Both the position numbers and the translations under genes were made by a program. Below the pieces are notes generated by a model. The model worked only from the letters and a program-made list of their open reading frames with translations, was not told the DNA's origin and searched no databases. Shown in pieces: positions 33,389 through 41,982 of a stretch of DNA of 64,000 nucleotides. Every line of letters starts with the position of its first letter. The first letter of the stretch is position 1. The DNA lies in assembly GCA_017395065.1 (NCBI GenBank), contig JAFPWH010000063.1:62001-126000 (forward strand). Direction: 5' to 3'. This stretch comes from Clostridia bacterium (GTDB taxonomy: Bacteria > Bacillota > Clostridia > Christensenellales > Aristaeellaceae).

Positions 33389-34354
33389 ATGAAACTCAGC
33401 GTATTTGCGGTATTGCTTCAGGACAGACCTTTCGACAAGGCGTGCGAGTACCTCGCCTCTTTGGGCGTGCAGGCCGTAGAGATCGGCTGCGGCGGCTTCC
33501 CGGGCAAGGCGCACTGCGATCCCAAAGATTTCCTGGCGCATCCCGAAAAGATCGATCAGATGAAGGCGACGCTCGAAAAGTATCACCTCGAGATCGCGGC
33601 GCTCTCCACGCACGGCAACCCCGTACACCCGGACAAGGAAGTTGCCCGCATGTACCACGAGGACTTTGAAAACGCGGTGCTCCTGGCTGAAAAGCTGGGC
33701 ATCGAGACCGTGGTCACCTTCTCCGGCTGCCCCGGCGGCAGCGCCGAGGACAAGACGCCCAACTGGGTGACCTGCCCCTGGCCGGACGACTTTACGAACA
33801 TCCTCGACTACCAGTGGAATCAGGTGCTGATCCCCTACTGGAAGAAGGAAGTCGAATTCGTAAAGGCGCACGGTGTCAAGAAGGTCGCCTTTGAAATGCA
33901 CCCGGGCTTTTGCGTATACAATCCCGAGACGCTGCTCAAGCTCAGAAACGCGGTCGGCCCCGTCATCGGCGCGAACTTCGACCCCAGCCACCTGTTCTGG
34001 CAGGGCATCGATCCCGTGGCGGCGATACGGTATCTGGGCGACGCGATCTACTACTTCCACGCCAAGGACACGAAGATCGACGCGATCAACACCGCCAAGA
34101 ACGGCGTGCTGGACACCAAGCATTACGGCGACGAGATCAACCGCGCCTGGATCTTCCGCTCGGTCGGCTACGGCCACGACGCCTCCGTCTGGAAGGACAT
34201 GATGAGCGCGCTCAGGATGGTCGGCTACGACGGAATGATCTCCATCGAGCACGAGGACAGTCTGATGAGCGTACCCGAAGGACTCAAAAAGGCCATCGAC
34301 ATGCTGAAGGCCACGATGATGTTTGAGTCCACGGGCGGAATGTGGTGGGCCTGA
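33389..34354 (+). CDS. Sugar phosphate isomerase/epimerase (xylose isomerase-like TIM barrel)
   Basis: A 321-residue AP-endonuclease-2/xylose isomerase-like TIM-barrel protein. Likely metal ligands are in AFEMHPGFCVYNP, NFDPSHLFWQG, YYFHAKDTKID and ISIEHED. These proteins isomerise or epimerise sugars, inositol derivatives or hydroxypyruvate; the substrate is not evident. The start has GAGGAGG well placed. A TATAAT at 33361 may be its -10, but no good -35 is seen. It overlaps the next gene by TGATG. Confidence 0.88.
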   Translation: MKLSVFAVLLQDRPFDKACEYLASLGVQAVEIGCGGFPGKAHCDPKDFLAHPEKIDQMKATLEKYHLEIAALSTHGNPVHPDKEVARMYHEDFENAVLLAEKLGIETVVTFSGCPGGSAEDKTPNWVTCPWPDDFTNILDYQWNQVLIPYWKKEVEFVKAHGVKKVAFEMHPGFCVYNPETLLKLRNAVGPVIGANFDPSHLFWQGIDPVAAIRYLGDAIYYFHAKDTKIDAINTAKNGVLDTKHYGDEINRAWIFRSVGYGHDASVWKDMMSALRMVGYDGMISIEHEDSLMSVPEGLKKAIDMLKATMMFESTGGMWWA

Positions 34355-35661
34355 TGGCCGGCATTGACGCTCTCCTGTACAAAAAGCGCTTCGGCGGGGA
34401 GCTGACAAGAGAGGAAATCCATGAATTCGTCACGGGCGTGACCGAAAAGCGCTTCGCCGACTATCAGATCAGCGCAATGCTGATGGCCATCGCAATCAAC
34501 GGCATGAGCGAAAGCGAGACCGTGGATCTGACCATGGAAATGGCCTCCTCCGGCGACATGCTCGATCTGTCCGGGATAAGCGGCGTGAAGGTGGACAAGC
34601 ACTCGACGGGCGGCGTGGGCGACACGACGAGTCTGGTGCTTGCGCCCCTGGTCGCCTGCTGCGGCGTGAAGGTCGCAAAAATGAGTGGAAGGGGCCTTGG
34701 CTTTACGGGCGGAACGCTCGACAAGCTCGAGGCCATCCCCGGCTTTTCCGTGAGCATGGACACCGAACGCTTCATGCGCTCCGTGGACAGGATGGGGCTT
34801 GCGATCATCGGCCAGACCGCGTCGCTGGCGCCCTGCGACAAGGTGCTCTACGCGCTCAGGGACGTAACGGCGACAGTGGACGTGATGCCGCTGATCGTCT
34901 CCTCCATCCTGAGCAAAAAGATCGCCTCCGGCGCGGACGTGATCGTGCTGGACGTAAAGGTCGGAAGCGGCGCGATGATGAAGACCGTGGAGGACGCGCG
35001 GCGTTTGGCCAAGGCGATGGTCTCCATCGGCAGCCGCACCGGCAGGCGCTTTGCCGCGCTGCTGACCGACATGAACCAGCCCCTCGGCCGCTACGTCGGA
35101 AACGCGCTCGAGGTCGAAGAGGCACTGGACATACTGGCAGGCAGGACCGAAGGGGATCTCAAGCAGGTCGCGCTGCGCCTCGGCGCGCAGATGCTCAGGC
35201 TTTCCGGCGCGGTCGAAACCGCGGACGAAGGCGTACGGCTGCTCGAATCCAAGATCGCAAGCGGCGAAGGCCTCGCGAAATTTGCCGAAATGATCGAAAA
35301 TCAGGGCGGAGATCCGAAAGTGGTCTACGACACCTCGCTGCTTCCGAAGGCCGAAAAGCGCCTCGAGCTTACGGCGGAAAGGGACGGCTTCCTTACCCAT
35401 ATCTCCACGAACCTGGTCGGCTACGCCGCAAAGGCGCTGGGCGCGGGCAGGGAGAGAAAGGAAGACGCGATCGACCCGGCCGTGGGCCTTATCATGAACA
35501 AGCGCCTCGGCGACAGGGTCCAAAAGGGCGAAAGCCTCGTGACGCTGCACACGGGCGCGATCAGCGACGTGGAAACCGCGAAAAAATACCTGACGGACGC
35601 GCTCACCGTTTCGGACGAAGCGGTCAATGCGCCGCCTCTGGTGTACGAGGAAATAGAATAA
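34354..35661 (+). CDS. pdp: Pyrimidine-nucleoside phosphorylase
   Basis: A 435-residue class II nucleoside phosphorylase that cleaves uridine and thymidine to base plus (deoxy)ribose-1-phosphate. The phosphate-binding stretch VDKHSTGGVGDTTSL and the family signature KMSGRGLGFTGGTLDKLE are intact. The C-terminal alpha/beta domain includes VGYAAKALGAGR. I use the ATG at 34354, which overlaps the upstream stop, over a GTG four codons earlier, because relatives begin at about this point. Thymidine phosphorylase (deoA) is the alternative name; sequence alone does not separate them. Confidence 0.9.
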   Translation: MAGIDALLYKKRFGGELTREEIHEFVTGVTEKRFADYQISAMLMAIAINGMSESETVDLTMEMASSGDMLDLSGISGVKVDKHSTGGVGDTTSLVLAPLVACCGVKVAKMSGRGLGFTGGTLDKLEAIPGFSVSMDTERFMRSVDRMGLAIIGQTASLAPCDKVLYALRDVTATVDVMPLIVSSILSKKIASGADVIVLDVKVGSGAMMKTVEDARRLAKAMVSIGSRTGRRFAALLTDMNQPLGRYVGNALEVEEALDILAGRTEGDLKQVALRLGAQMLRLSGAVETADEGVRLLESKIASGEGLAKFAEMIENQGGDPKVVYDTSLLPKAEKRLELTAERDGFLTHISTNLVGYAAKALGAGRERKEDAIDPAVGLIMNKRLGDRVQKGESLVTLHTGAISDVETAKKYLTDALTVSDEAVNAPPLVYEEIE

Positions 35662-35730
35662 ACGCGGGGCGTGCGTTCGTCCGCCTTTCCGGACAGGCGT
35701 ACGCCCGGCGACAGCAGGCAGAAGACAGAC

Positions 35731-36615
35731 ATGCAAAGCACGGCAGAGAAGGCAGAAAGCAAGCATAAACCGACCGAAGTCTTTCATCGGTTTATGCTGC
35801 CGCTTTTGGGCTTTCTGATGGCGCCGGCGCTGCTCTATCTCGGACGGGTGGCCGCGCTGTACGTGCTTGCACGCCTGTTTTCCGCGATGAACTTAAGCGA
35901 CGGCACCTATCGCCTCGCCCCCGCTTTCTGGCGCTTCCTTTGGGACAACGCGGACGGGCTTTCAAACTGCTTCGCGCTCTCCTTCGGCTGTCTCGTTCTT
36001 TTGATTCTGAGACGGCAAGGCGCCGGGCATAAAGCCTTCCGGCCGCTGTATCTCATGCTGCCGGCCGCGTCGCTGTTTGTGGGACTGAGCTGCGTGCATT
36101 TATTGAGGCAGCTCGGCGAGGTGCGCGTTCTCAGCCGCGTGAGCTTCGGAAACGCCGCCGAGTGGCTTTTATGGGCGCTTATCGGCTGCTTTCAGGCGCT
36201 GTGGATCCGCGGCGGGCTGATCGGAGAGATATGGCTTCCGTTGCCCGCGGCGCTTTTGTGCTCCGCCCTTGCGCAGGCGGGTGCGGCGTGGTACCTCTAT
36301 GGCGGTTTTAACGTGCTGCTTATGCTGAACGCGCTTATGTGGGGCGTTCTGGCCGCGCTTTTGTACGTCCTGAACACAAGCCTCGTCCCCGAGATCTGCC
36401 TGTTTTTCGGCTTTGCCGCGGGGCAGCGGTTTTTGGGGCACTATCCGTTCGGCGGCGCGTTTTATGTGGAGGCAAATTGGCTCAGCGGCGGGGACGCGGG
36501 GCTTAACGGCAGCGCGCTGTGCACGGTCCTTTTGCTCCTAAGTCTCGCCTGCGCGGCCGTCCTGTACCGGAGCAAGTTCAAAAATCGGGGCAAAAAAGCC
36601 CGCAAAACGGAGTGA
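35731..36615 (+). CDS. Integral membrane protein resembling a catalytically dead CPBP-family protein
   Basis: A protein of about 294 residues with seven or eight hydrophobic helices and a basic tail. The region from residue about 160 (ALIGCFQALWIRGGLIGEIW) to 250 (GVLAALLYVLNTSLVPEIC) lines up by eye with CPBP/Abi intramembrane proteases. The EExxxR motif reads QALWIR and the histidines are missing, so it would not be a protease. The start is uncertain: GTG at 35671, this ATG at 35731 and ATG at 35794 are all in frame and none has a good ribosome site. A perfect inverted repeat spans the early codons. It lies between pdp and a lipid kinase, with only a three-base gap to the latter. Confidence 0.6.
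   Translation: MQSTAEKAESKHKPTEVFHRFMLPLLGFLMAPALLYLGRVAALYVLARLFSAMNLSDGTYRLAPAFWRFLWDNADGLSNCFALSFGCLVLLILRRQGAGHKAFRPLYLMLPAASLFVGLSCVHLLRQLGEVRVLSRVSFGNAAEWLLWALIGCFQALWIRGGLIGEIWLPLPAALLCSALAQAGAAWYLYGGFNVLLMLNALMWGVLAALLYVLNTSLVPEICLFFGFAAGQRFLGHYPFGGAFYVEANWLSGGDAGLNGSALCTVLLLLSLACAAVLYRSKFKNRGKKARKTE
35762..35798 (+). repeat. Perfect 12-base inverted repeat at the 5' end of the membrane protein gene
   Basis: AGCATAAACCGA (35762-35773) and TCGGTTTATGCT (35787-35798) flank a 13-base loop, followed by GCCGCTTTTGGG. It could be a weak terminator after pdp or a structure affecting translation of the downstream gene. The T-run is poor. Confidence 0.55.
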
Positions 36616-36618
36616 ATC

Positions 36619-37503
36619 ATGCTCAAAAAGCTTTTATTCGTCGTAAACCCCTGCGCGGGACAGAAAAAGGCCGCCAGGAACCTGAGCGGCATTCTTGAGG
36701 TTTTCTGTGCCGGCGGGTACATGCCGACGGTCATGATGACCGCGAAGGCCGGTCACGCGACCGAGATCGCCCGCGAATACGCGGCGGGATTCGATCTCGT
36801 CGCCTGCGCGGGCGGCGACGGTACGCTCAACGAAGTCATCACCGGCATTCTGGAAGCCGGCGCGAAGACGCCCATCAGCTACCTGCCCTGCGGCACCACC
36901 AACGATCTGGGCGCCACGCTGGGCCTGAACCGCGATCTGATCAAGGCGGCGGGCGACGCCGTGGACGGGCAGTCGCGCTTTCTGGACATCGGCCGCTTCA
37001 ACGGCAGGCACTTTGTCTACACCGCCTCCTTCGGCGCGTTCACGAAGGCTTCCTACGCGACGCCGCAGGCGATGAAAAACGTGCTCGGACACCTGGCCTA
37101 CGTGCTGGAGGGCATGAAGGAACTGTGGCAGATCAAGCCCGTCTGCGCGCGCATCGAAACCGACGCGGGGGCCTTCGAGGGTGAATACATCTTCGGCTCG
37201 ATCACGAACTCCACGTCCCTTGCCGGCATCCTCACGATCGACAAAAATCAGGTCAACCTCGACGACGGCCTGTTCGAGATGATGCTGGTCGAAAAACCGA
37301 AAAACGCGATCGAATGCTCGAAGCTGCTCAGTCAGATCGCCCAGAAGCGCTTTGACGACAAGCTGCGGCTGCACAAGATCTCTCACGCGGAATTTCGTAC
37401 GGACGAGCCCATCCGCTGGACGCTGGACGGCGAACAGAGCGACAAAACGGACAATTTCATCATAGACAACATCAAAAACGCGATCGAATTCCGGATCCCG
37501 TGA
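36619..37503 (+). CDS. Diacylglycerol/lipid kinase family protein
   Basis: A 294-residue YegS/DgkB-type lipid kinase. The nucleotide-binding motif is CAGGDGTLNEVITGI near residue 65, preceded by the FVVNPCAGQKKA strand. The second motif, LPCGTTNDLGATLGL, is typical (GTxNDxA). The C-terminal beta-sandwich contains DDGLFEMMLVE. Family members phosphorylate diacylglycerol or undecaprenol-like lipids; the exact substrate is unknown. It follows the membrane protein by three bases. Confidence 0.9.
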   Translation: MLKKLLFVVNPCAGQKKAARNLSGILEVFCAGGYMPTVMMTAKAGHATEIAREYAAGFDLVACAGGDGTLNEVITGILEAGAKTPISYLPCGTTNDLGATLGLNRDLIKAAGDAVDGQSRFLDIGRFNGRHFVYTASFGAFTKASYATPQAMKNVLGHLAYVLEGMKELWQIKPVCARIETDAGAFEGEYIFGSITNSTSLAGILTIDKNQVNLDDGLFEMMLVEKPKNAIECSKLLSQIAQKRFDDKLRLHKISHAEFRTDEPIRWTLDGEQSDKTDNFIIDNIKNAIEFRIP

Positions 37504-37555
37504 CGCCTGAAGCCGGGATCGGGATCACAATAAACGACAGACGGAGGATACAGAT

Positions 37556-38836
37556 ATGTCCATCACACAGGATACGAAGTGCGTACAGGCGGGCTACACG
37601 CCCGCAAACGGCGAGCCCAGGCAGATCCCCATCATACAGTCCACCACCTTCAAATACGCAACCAGCGAAGACATGGGAAAGCTGTTCGATCTGGAGGCCA
37701 GCGGGTATTTCTACACGCGCCTTCAAAACCCCACGAACGACATGGTCGCCGCAAAGATCTGCGCGCTGGAGGGCGGCTCGGCCGCGATGCTCACTTCTTC
37801 CGGGCAGGCCGCGAATTTCTTTGCGCTGTTCAACCTGTGCTCGGCGGGCGATCACATCGTGTGCTCCTCCTCGATCTACGGCGGCACGTTCAACCTGATC
37901 AGCGTGACCATGGCGCGCATGGGCATCGAGACCACGTTCATAAGCCCGGACTGCACTTTGGAGGAACTGAACGCCGCCTTCAGGCCCAACACCAAATGCG
38001 TATTCGGCGAGACGATCGCAAACCCCGCTCTGACCGTGCTGGACATAGAGCTGTTCGCAAAGGCCGCGCACGGGCACGGCGTTCCGCTGATCGTGGACAA
38101 CACCTTCGCGACGCCCGTCAACTGTAAGCCGGGCCTTTGGGGCGCGGACATCGTGACGCATTCCACCACGAAGTACATGGACGGCCACGGCGCGGCGGTG
38201 GGCGGCGCGATCGTCGACATGGGCAAGTTCGACTGGATGGCGCACGCGGACAGGTTCCCCGGCCTGACGACGCCGGACGAGAGCTATCACGGCATCGTCT
38301 ACGCCGAAAAGTTCGGCCTGGGCGGCGCGTTCATCACCAAATGCACGGCGCAGCTGATGCGCGATTTCGGCTCGATCCAGTCGCCCCAGAACGCGTTCAT
38401 ACTGAATCTGGGCCTCGAAAGCCTGCACGTGCGTATGCCCAGGCACTGCGAAAACGGCTACGCCGTCGCCAAATTCCTGAGCACGCACCCCAAGATCGAA
38501 AAGGTCAGCTACCCTTCGCTGGAGGGCGATAAGTATTACGAGCTCGCGAAGAAGTACATGCCGAACGGCACCTGCGGCGTGGTGTCCTTCGAGGTGCGCG
38601 GGGGCAGACAGGCCGCGGAGCGCTTCATGAAGGCTTTGAAGCTCGCCGCGATCGAAACGCACGTGGCCGACGCCAGGACCTGCTGCCTGTGCCCCGCCGC
38701 CTCCACCCACAGGCAGATGACGGACGAGCAGCTGCTTAAGGCCGGCATCCCCTCGGGCATGGTGCGCCTGAGCTGCGGCCTTGAGAGCAGCAGCGACCTC
38801 ATCGCCGACCTCGAAAACGCGCTCGAAGCCGTCTGA
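37556..38836 (+). CDS. metY: O-acetylhomoserine aminocarboxypropyltransferase (sulfhydrylase)
   Basis: A 426-residue PLP enzyme of the Cys/Met metabolism family, which makes homocysteine from O-acetylhomoserine and sulfide. Family marks are TKCVQAGYTPANGEPRQIPI, YTRLQNPTNDMVAAKI, LTSSGQAAN and the PLP-lysine site HSTTKYMDGHG. Length fits MetY (about 425-430) better than cystathionine lyases (about 380-400). No SAM riboswitch or T-box is visible in the 52-base gap upstream. The ribosome site is CGGAGGA. Confidence 0.92.
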   Translation: MSITQDTKCVQAGYTPANGEPRQIPIIQSTTFKYATSEDMGKLFDLEASGYFYTRLQNPTNDMVAAKICALEGGSAAMLTSSGQAANFFALFNLCSAGDHIVCSSSIYGGTFNLISVTMARMGIETTFISPDCTLEELNAAFRPNTKCVFGETIANPALTVLDIELFAKAAHGHGVPLIVDNTFATPVNCKPGLWGADIVTHSTTKYMDGHGAAVGGAIVDMGKFDWMAHADRFPGLTTPDESYHGIVYAEKFGLGGAFITKCTAQLMRDFGSIQSPQNAFILNLGLESLHVRMPRHCENGYAVAKFLSTHPKIEKVSYPSLEGDKYYELAKKYMPNGTCGVVSFEVRGGRQAAERFMKALKLAAIETHVADARTCCLCPAASTHRQMTDEQLLKAGIPSGMVRLSCGLESSSDLIADLENALEAV

Positions 38837-38876
38837 GGAAAATTGTTACAAAATAGGTCACGATGTTTCAAAAGCA

Positions 38877-38905
38877 TTGACATTTGTTCCGAATTGTGCG
38901 ATAAT
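38877..38905 (+). promoter_or_regulatory. Promoter of the zinc-ribbon membrane protein gene
   Basis: TTGACA, 17-base spacer, GATAAT, with the start codon 33 bases downstream. Confidence 0.85.
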
Positions 38906-38937
38906 AGCTTCAAACCAATGCAACGGGAGTGATTTGA

Positions 38938-40539
38938 ATGAAGCTTTGTCCTTATTGCGGACAGGAAATGAACGACGAAGAGCAGCAGTGCCCCGCCTGC
39001 GGAAAACGCGTGGGAACCGAGGAACCGCTGTACATCGAGCCCGACGAAAACGCGCAGAGCGAAAGCGCCGGGGAATATGACGAACCCGGCGATATGCCGC
39101 GTCCCGTCGGACGCGTTCGCCCCGAGGCGCGCAGGGCCGACGCCGAAAGGCGCGTGCGCCGCATGTCTCCCCCGCCCGCCGAGGAAGGCGAAGCCGAAAG
39201 CTACGATCCCTTCAGCGGCGCGAAGGCGTTCCTCGGCAGCAAGTGCGCTTCCGTGATCGGCTTTGTGAGCGGGAAAAATCAGGTCAAGGGCTGGCAGATC
39301 GCCGTGGCGTGCCTGGGCGTCGTGAGCGCGATCGTGTTTATCGTCGCGGCTTGCCTCGGCGGAATCTACGCGCTGGCCGGCGTGCCTGCGGCGCTGACGC
39401 TGAGCTACTTTATACTCAAAAAGCCCAAATTCAACGCGGTATGCATGCTGATCCCCCTGCTGGTGTTCATGCTGTGCTCCCTTTCGATGAGCGCAAGCTT
39501 CCACGGCGCGGTGGACTACTCGGCCAAGGTCGCGGACATCGCCGGCGAAATGACCGAGCTGCGCCAGCGCTACTACGACAACCTGATCGACTACACCGCC
39601 TATAAGGCGGCCGAAGCCGAATTCAACAGCAAATACGACATGGACGCCCTGAACGACAGCGGCGAAGACATGAGCGATACGCTCTCCTCCCGCTACGGCG
39701 TGATGGAAGAGCCCGCCGAAGCCGACACGATCATCTTCCGGGTGATTCTGATCGCGATGACCGCGGCGTATCTTCTGTCCCTGCTGGGCGTGATCCGCAA
39801 GACGGCCGTGACCACCTACATCATGCTGGGCGCGGGCGCCGCGGAAGCAGTTTACTTCCTGATCAAGCTGCTGAGCGTCTACGCGGACGGCTACAAGGTT
39901 TATTATCTTGCGGCGCTTCTGTTCATGCTGGCCGTACTGATCTTCGTTGTGCAGAGCGACAAAACCGAGCAGATGCGCAAAAGCCGCGCGCTGTACCGCC
40001 TGCTGCACATCACCGACGGCGACCCCAAGGAAGACGAGGGCTCGCACCCCTACGACACGATGGGCGGCGGCGTGCTGGCCGCGCACATCGCAAGCTACGT
40101 CATCGCCGGCGCGCTGTGCCTGCTGGGCGTGTACGTGATCATACTGATGATCGTGACGCTTTCGCGCCTGAGCGATATCGATTTCGGCGGCGGTTACAAG
40201 TTCTGGTACGTGATGATCAGCCTGTTCCAGTCTGCGCTGCTTTTCTGCGCTTCCTACATCGCCTACATGCTCGCGGGCAAGATCGCCCGCCGCGACGACA
40301 GCTTCTTAAAGCACTGGCACATCCTTGCCTTCATTTGCTTAAGCTTCGTGTTCATACTGTGCTCTACGCCGATCATAAGCAACTGGGGCCTCGTGGCCAT
40401 CTGCGCGGGCGCGTTCGTCGTGCTGGCGCTGCCCACGCTGTACTTCGTGCGTTCCAAGCGCGTGTACGTGTACATGGACACCAACAAGTACCTTTTGCAG
40501 AGCGTGTTCACAAAGAAGCTGCAGCCCCCGAAGCTGTGA
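38938..40539 (+). CDS. Zinc-ribbon multi-pass membrane protein of unknown function
   Basis: A 533-residue protein. Residues 1-25 form a zinc ribbon (CPYCGQEMNDEEQQCPACGK). Residues 26-100 are polar, acidic then Arg/Pro-rich, and probably disordered. From about residue 115 there are roughly ten hydrophobic helices in groups, with a soluble stretch at about 195-260. Such zinc-ribbon-plus-membrane proteins are common in Clostridia and have no assigned function. It is monocistronic between a strong promoter and a strong terminator. Confidence 0.85.
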   Translation: MKLCPYCGQEMNDEEQQCPACGKRVGTEEPLYIEPDENAQSESAGEYDEPGDMPRPVGRVRPEARRADAERRVRRMSPPPAEEGEAESYDPFSGAKAFLGSKCASVIGFVSGKNQVKGWQIAVACLGVVSAIVFIVAACLGGIYALAGVPAALTLSYFILKKPKFNAVCMLIPLLVFMLCSLSMSASFHGAVDYSAKVADIAGEMTELRQRYYDNLIDYTAYKAAEAEFNSKYDMDALNDSGEDMSDTLSSRYGVMEEPAEADTIIFRVILIAMTAAYLLSLLGVIRKTAVTTYIMLGAGAAEAVYFLIKLLSVYADGYKVYYLAALLFMLAVLIFVVQSDKTEQMRKSRALYRLLHITDGDPKEDEGSHPYDTMGGGVLAAHIASYVIAGALCLLGVYVIILMIVTLSRLSDIDFGGGYKFWYVMISLFQSALLFCASYIAYMLAGKIARRDDSFLKHWHILAFICLSFVFILCSTPIISNWGLVAICAGAFVVLALPTLYFVRSKRVYVYMDTNKYLLQSVFTKKLQPPKL

Positions 40540-40603
40540 CAGAGTGAATAACGCCGGGCGCGGGCGTAGCAGGGCTTGACCCCGCGCACAAGGGTATACT
40601 TCA

Positions 40604-40634
40604 GGGCAGAGCCTGCACGGCTCTGCCCGTTTTT
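40604..40634 (+). terminator. Intrinsic terminator
   Basis: Perfect arms GGGCAGAGCC (40604-40613) and GGCTCTGCCC (40619-40628), a five-base loop, then G and TTTTT. It ends transcription of the zinc-ribbon gene and lies about 30 bases before the ribosome site of the next gene, whose promoter is not clear. Confidence 0.9.
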
Positions 40635-40665
40635 CGAAAAATAAAAACAAGCGGAGGATCGTATC

Positions 40666-41907
40666 ATGAAGATGGGCTCGGTAGGCCCCACCGTGCGCCT
40701 GGGCGTCGTGGGTCTGGGCGGACGCGGAAGAAGCCAGTTGGACACGCTTTTGCAGATGCAGGACGTGCAGGTAACGGCCGTATGCGACGTATATCCGGAC
40801 AGGGTCAAGGCCGCGCAGGAGCTGGTCAAAGAAAAAAAGGGCGCGTATCCCGCCGCGGAAAACCGCTACGAAAGCCTGGTCAGGCGCGCGGACGTGGACG
40901 CGGTGATGGTTTTTTCCAGCTGGGAAACGCATCTGGACATCTGTATCGCCGCGATGAAGGCGGGCAAGCGCACCGCCACCGAAGTGGGCGGCGCCAATTC
41001 GCTGGACGACTGCTGGCGCCTCGTGCGCACCTACGAGGACACGGGCATCGAGTGCATGATGCTTGAAAACTGCTGCTACGGCCGCGAGGAAATGACGCTT
41101 TTGAACATGGTACGTAAGGGCGTCTTCGGTGAACTCGTCCACTGCGAGGGCGGCTACCGGCACGATCTGCGCGACGAGATCGGCAACGGCGACATAAACC
41201 GCCACTACCGGCAGCGCCATTTTCTGAACAGAAACGGCGAGCTCTACCCCACGCACGAGCTCGGACCCATCGCCAAATACCTGAACATCAACCGCGGCAA
41301 CCGCATGCTGTATCTTACGAGCATGGCCTCCAAGGCCGCGGGCCTGAGCTGCTGGCTCAAGGAGCACAGGGCGGATTCGCCCCTTGCAAACGCCAGCGTG
41401 AACGAGGGCGACATCGTTACCACGATGATCAAATGCGCAAACGGTGAAACCGTCGTGCTGACGCACGACTGCACGCTGCCCCGCCCCTACAGCCGCGGCG
41501 GCGTGATCCAGGGCACGAGGGGCATATGGATGGAGGACAACCGCTCCATCTACATCGAGGGCATGAGCCCGCCCGACGGCGGCCACTGGACGCACCGCTG
41601 GGAGAGCGACGGCGAATACATGAAAAAGTACCTGCATCCCCTCTGGGAGGAATACGAGCAGTTCGGCCTGCGCGGCGGGCACGGCGGCATGGACTATCTG
41701 GTGCTCAGGGCCTTTATCGAGAGCGTACAGAACGACATGACCCCGCCCATCGACACCTACGACACCGCGAGCTGGATGGCGATCACCGCGCTGAGCGAGC
41801 ATTCGGTCGCAATGGGCAGCCAAAGCGTGCCGATCCCGGACTTTACCGGCGGCCGATGGCTGAAGGAGCGCGAAAAGAAGTACGAAGGCATGTACGCCCT
41901 GGACTGA
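40666..41907 (+). CDS. Gfo/Idh/MocA family protein, GH109-like
   Basis: A 413-residue protein with an NAD-binding Rossmann fold (LGVVGLGGRGRSQLDTLL, VTAVCDVYPDR) and the oxidoreductase C-terminal domain. Several stretches match the NAD-dependent alpha-N-acetylgalactosaminidase family GH109: RHFLNRNGELYPTHELGPI, INRGNRMLYLTSMASKA and the ending VPIPDFTGGRW. GH109 enzymes cleave through transient oxidation of the sugar. No signal peptide is present, so it would act inside the cell on imported sugars. An ordinary sugar dehydrogenase remains possible. It is followed by a phosphodiester glycosidase gene. Confidence 0.82.
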   Translation: MKMGSVGPTVRLGVVGLGGRGRSQLDTLLQMQDVQVTAVCDVYPDRVKAAQELVKEKKGAYPAAENRYESLVRRADVDAVMVFSSWETHLDICIAAMKAGKRTATEVGGANSLDDCWRLVRTYEDTGIECMMLENCCYGREEMTLLNMVRKGVFGELVHCEGGYRHDLRDEIGNGDINRHYRQRHFLNRNGELYPTHELGPIAKYLNINRGNRMLYLTSMASKAAGLSCWLKEHRADSPLANASVNEGDIVTTMIKCANGETVVLTHDCTLPRPYSRGGVIQGTRGIWMEDNRSIYIEGMSPPDGGHWTHRWESDGEYMKKYLHPLWEEYEQFGLRGGHGGMDYLVLRAFIESVQNDMTPPIDTYDTASWMAITALSEHSVAMGSQSVPIPDFTGGRWLKEREKKYEGMYALD

Positions 41908-41982
41908 GCGTTCCCATAAAACAAAAACGCGCTTATCCCTGCGATCCCGCGCAAGTAAACGGATTTGAAAGGATGATTCTCA

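Noticed and set aside
37504-37555. SAM riboswitch or T-box before metY
   Set aside because: The gap is only 52 bases and has no conserved aptamer segments.
40576-40600. Possible promoter TTGACC...TATACT before the GH109-like gene
   Set aside because: The spacer is only 13 bases, and a strong terminator follows before the gene.
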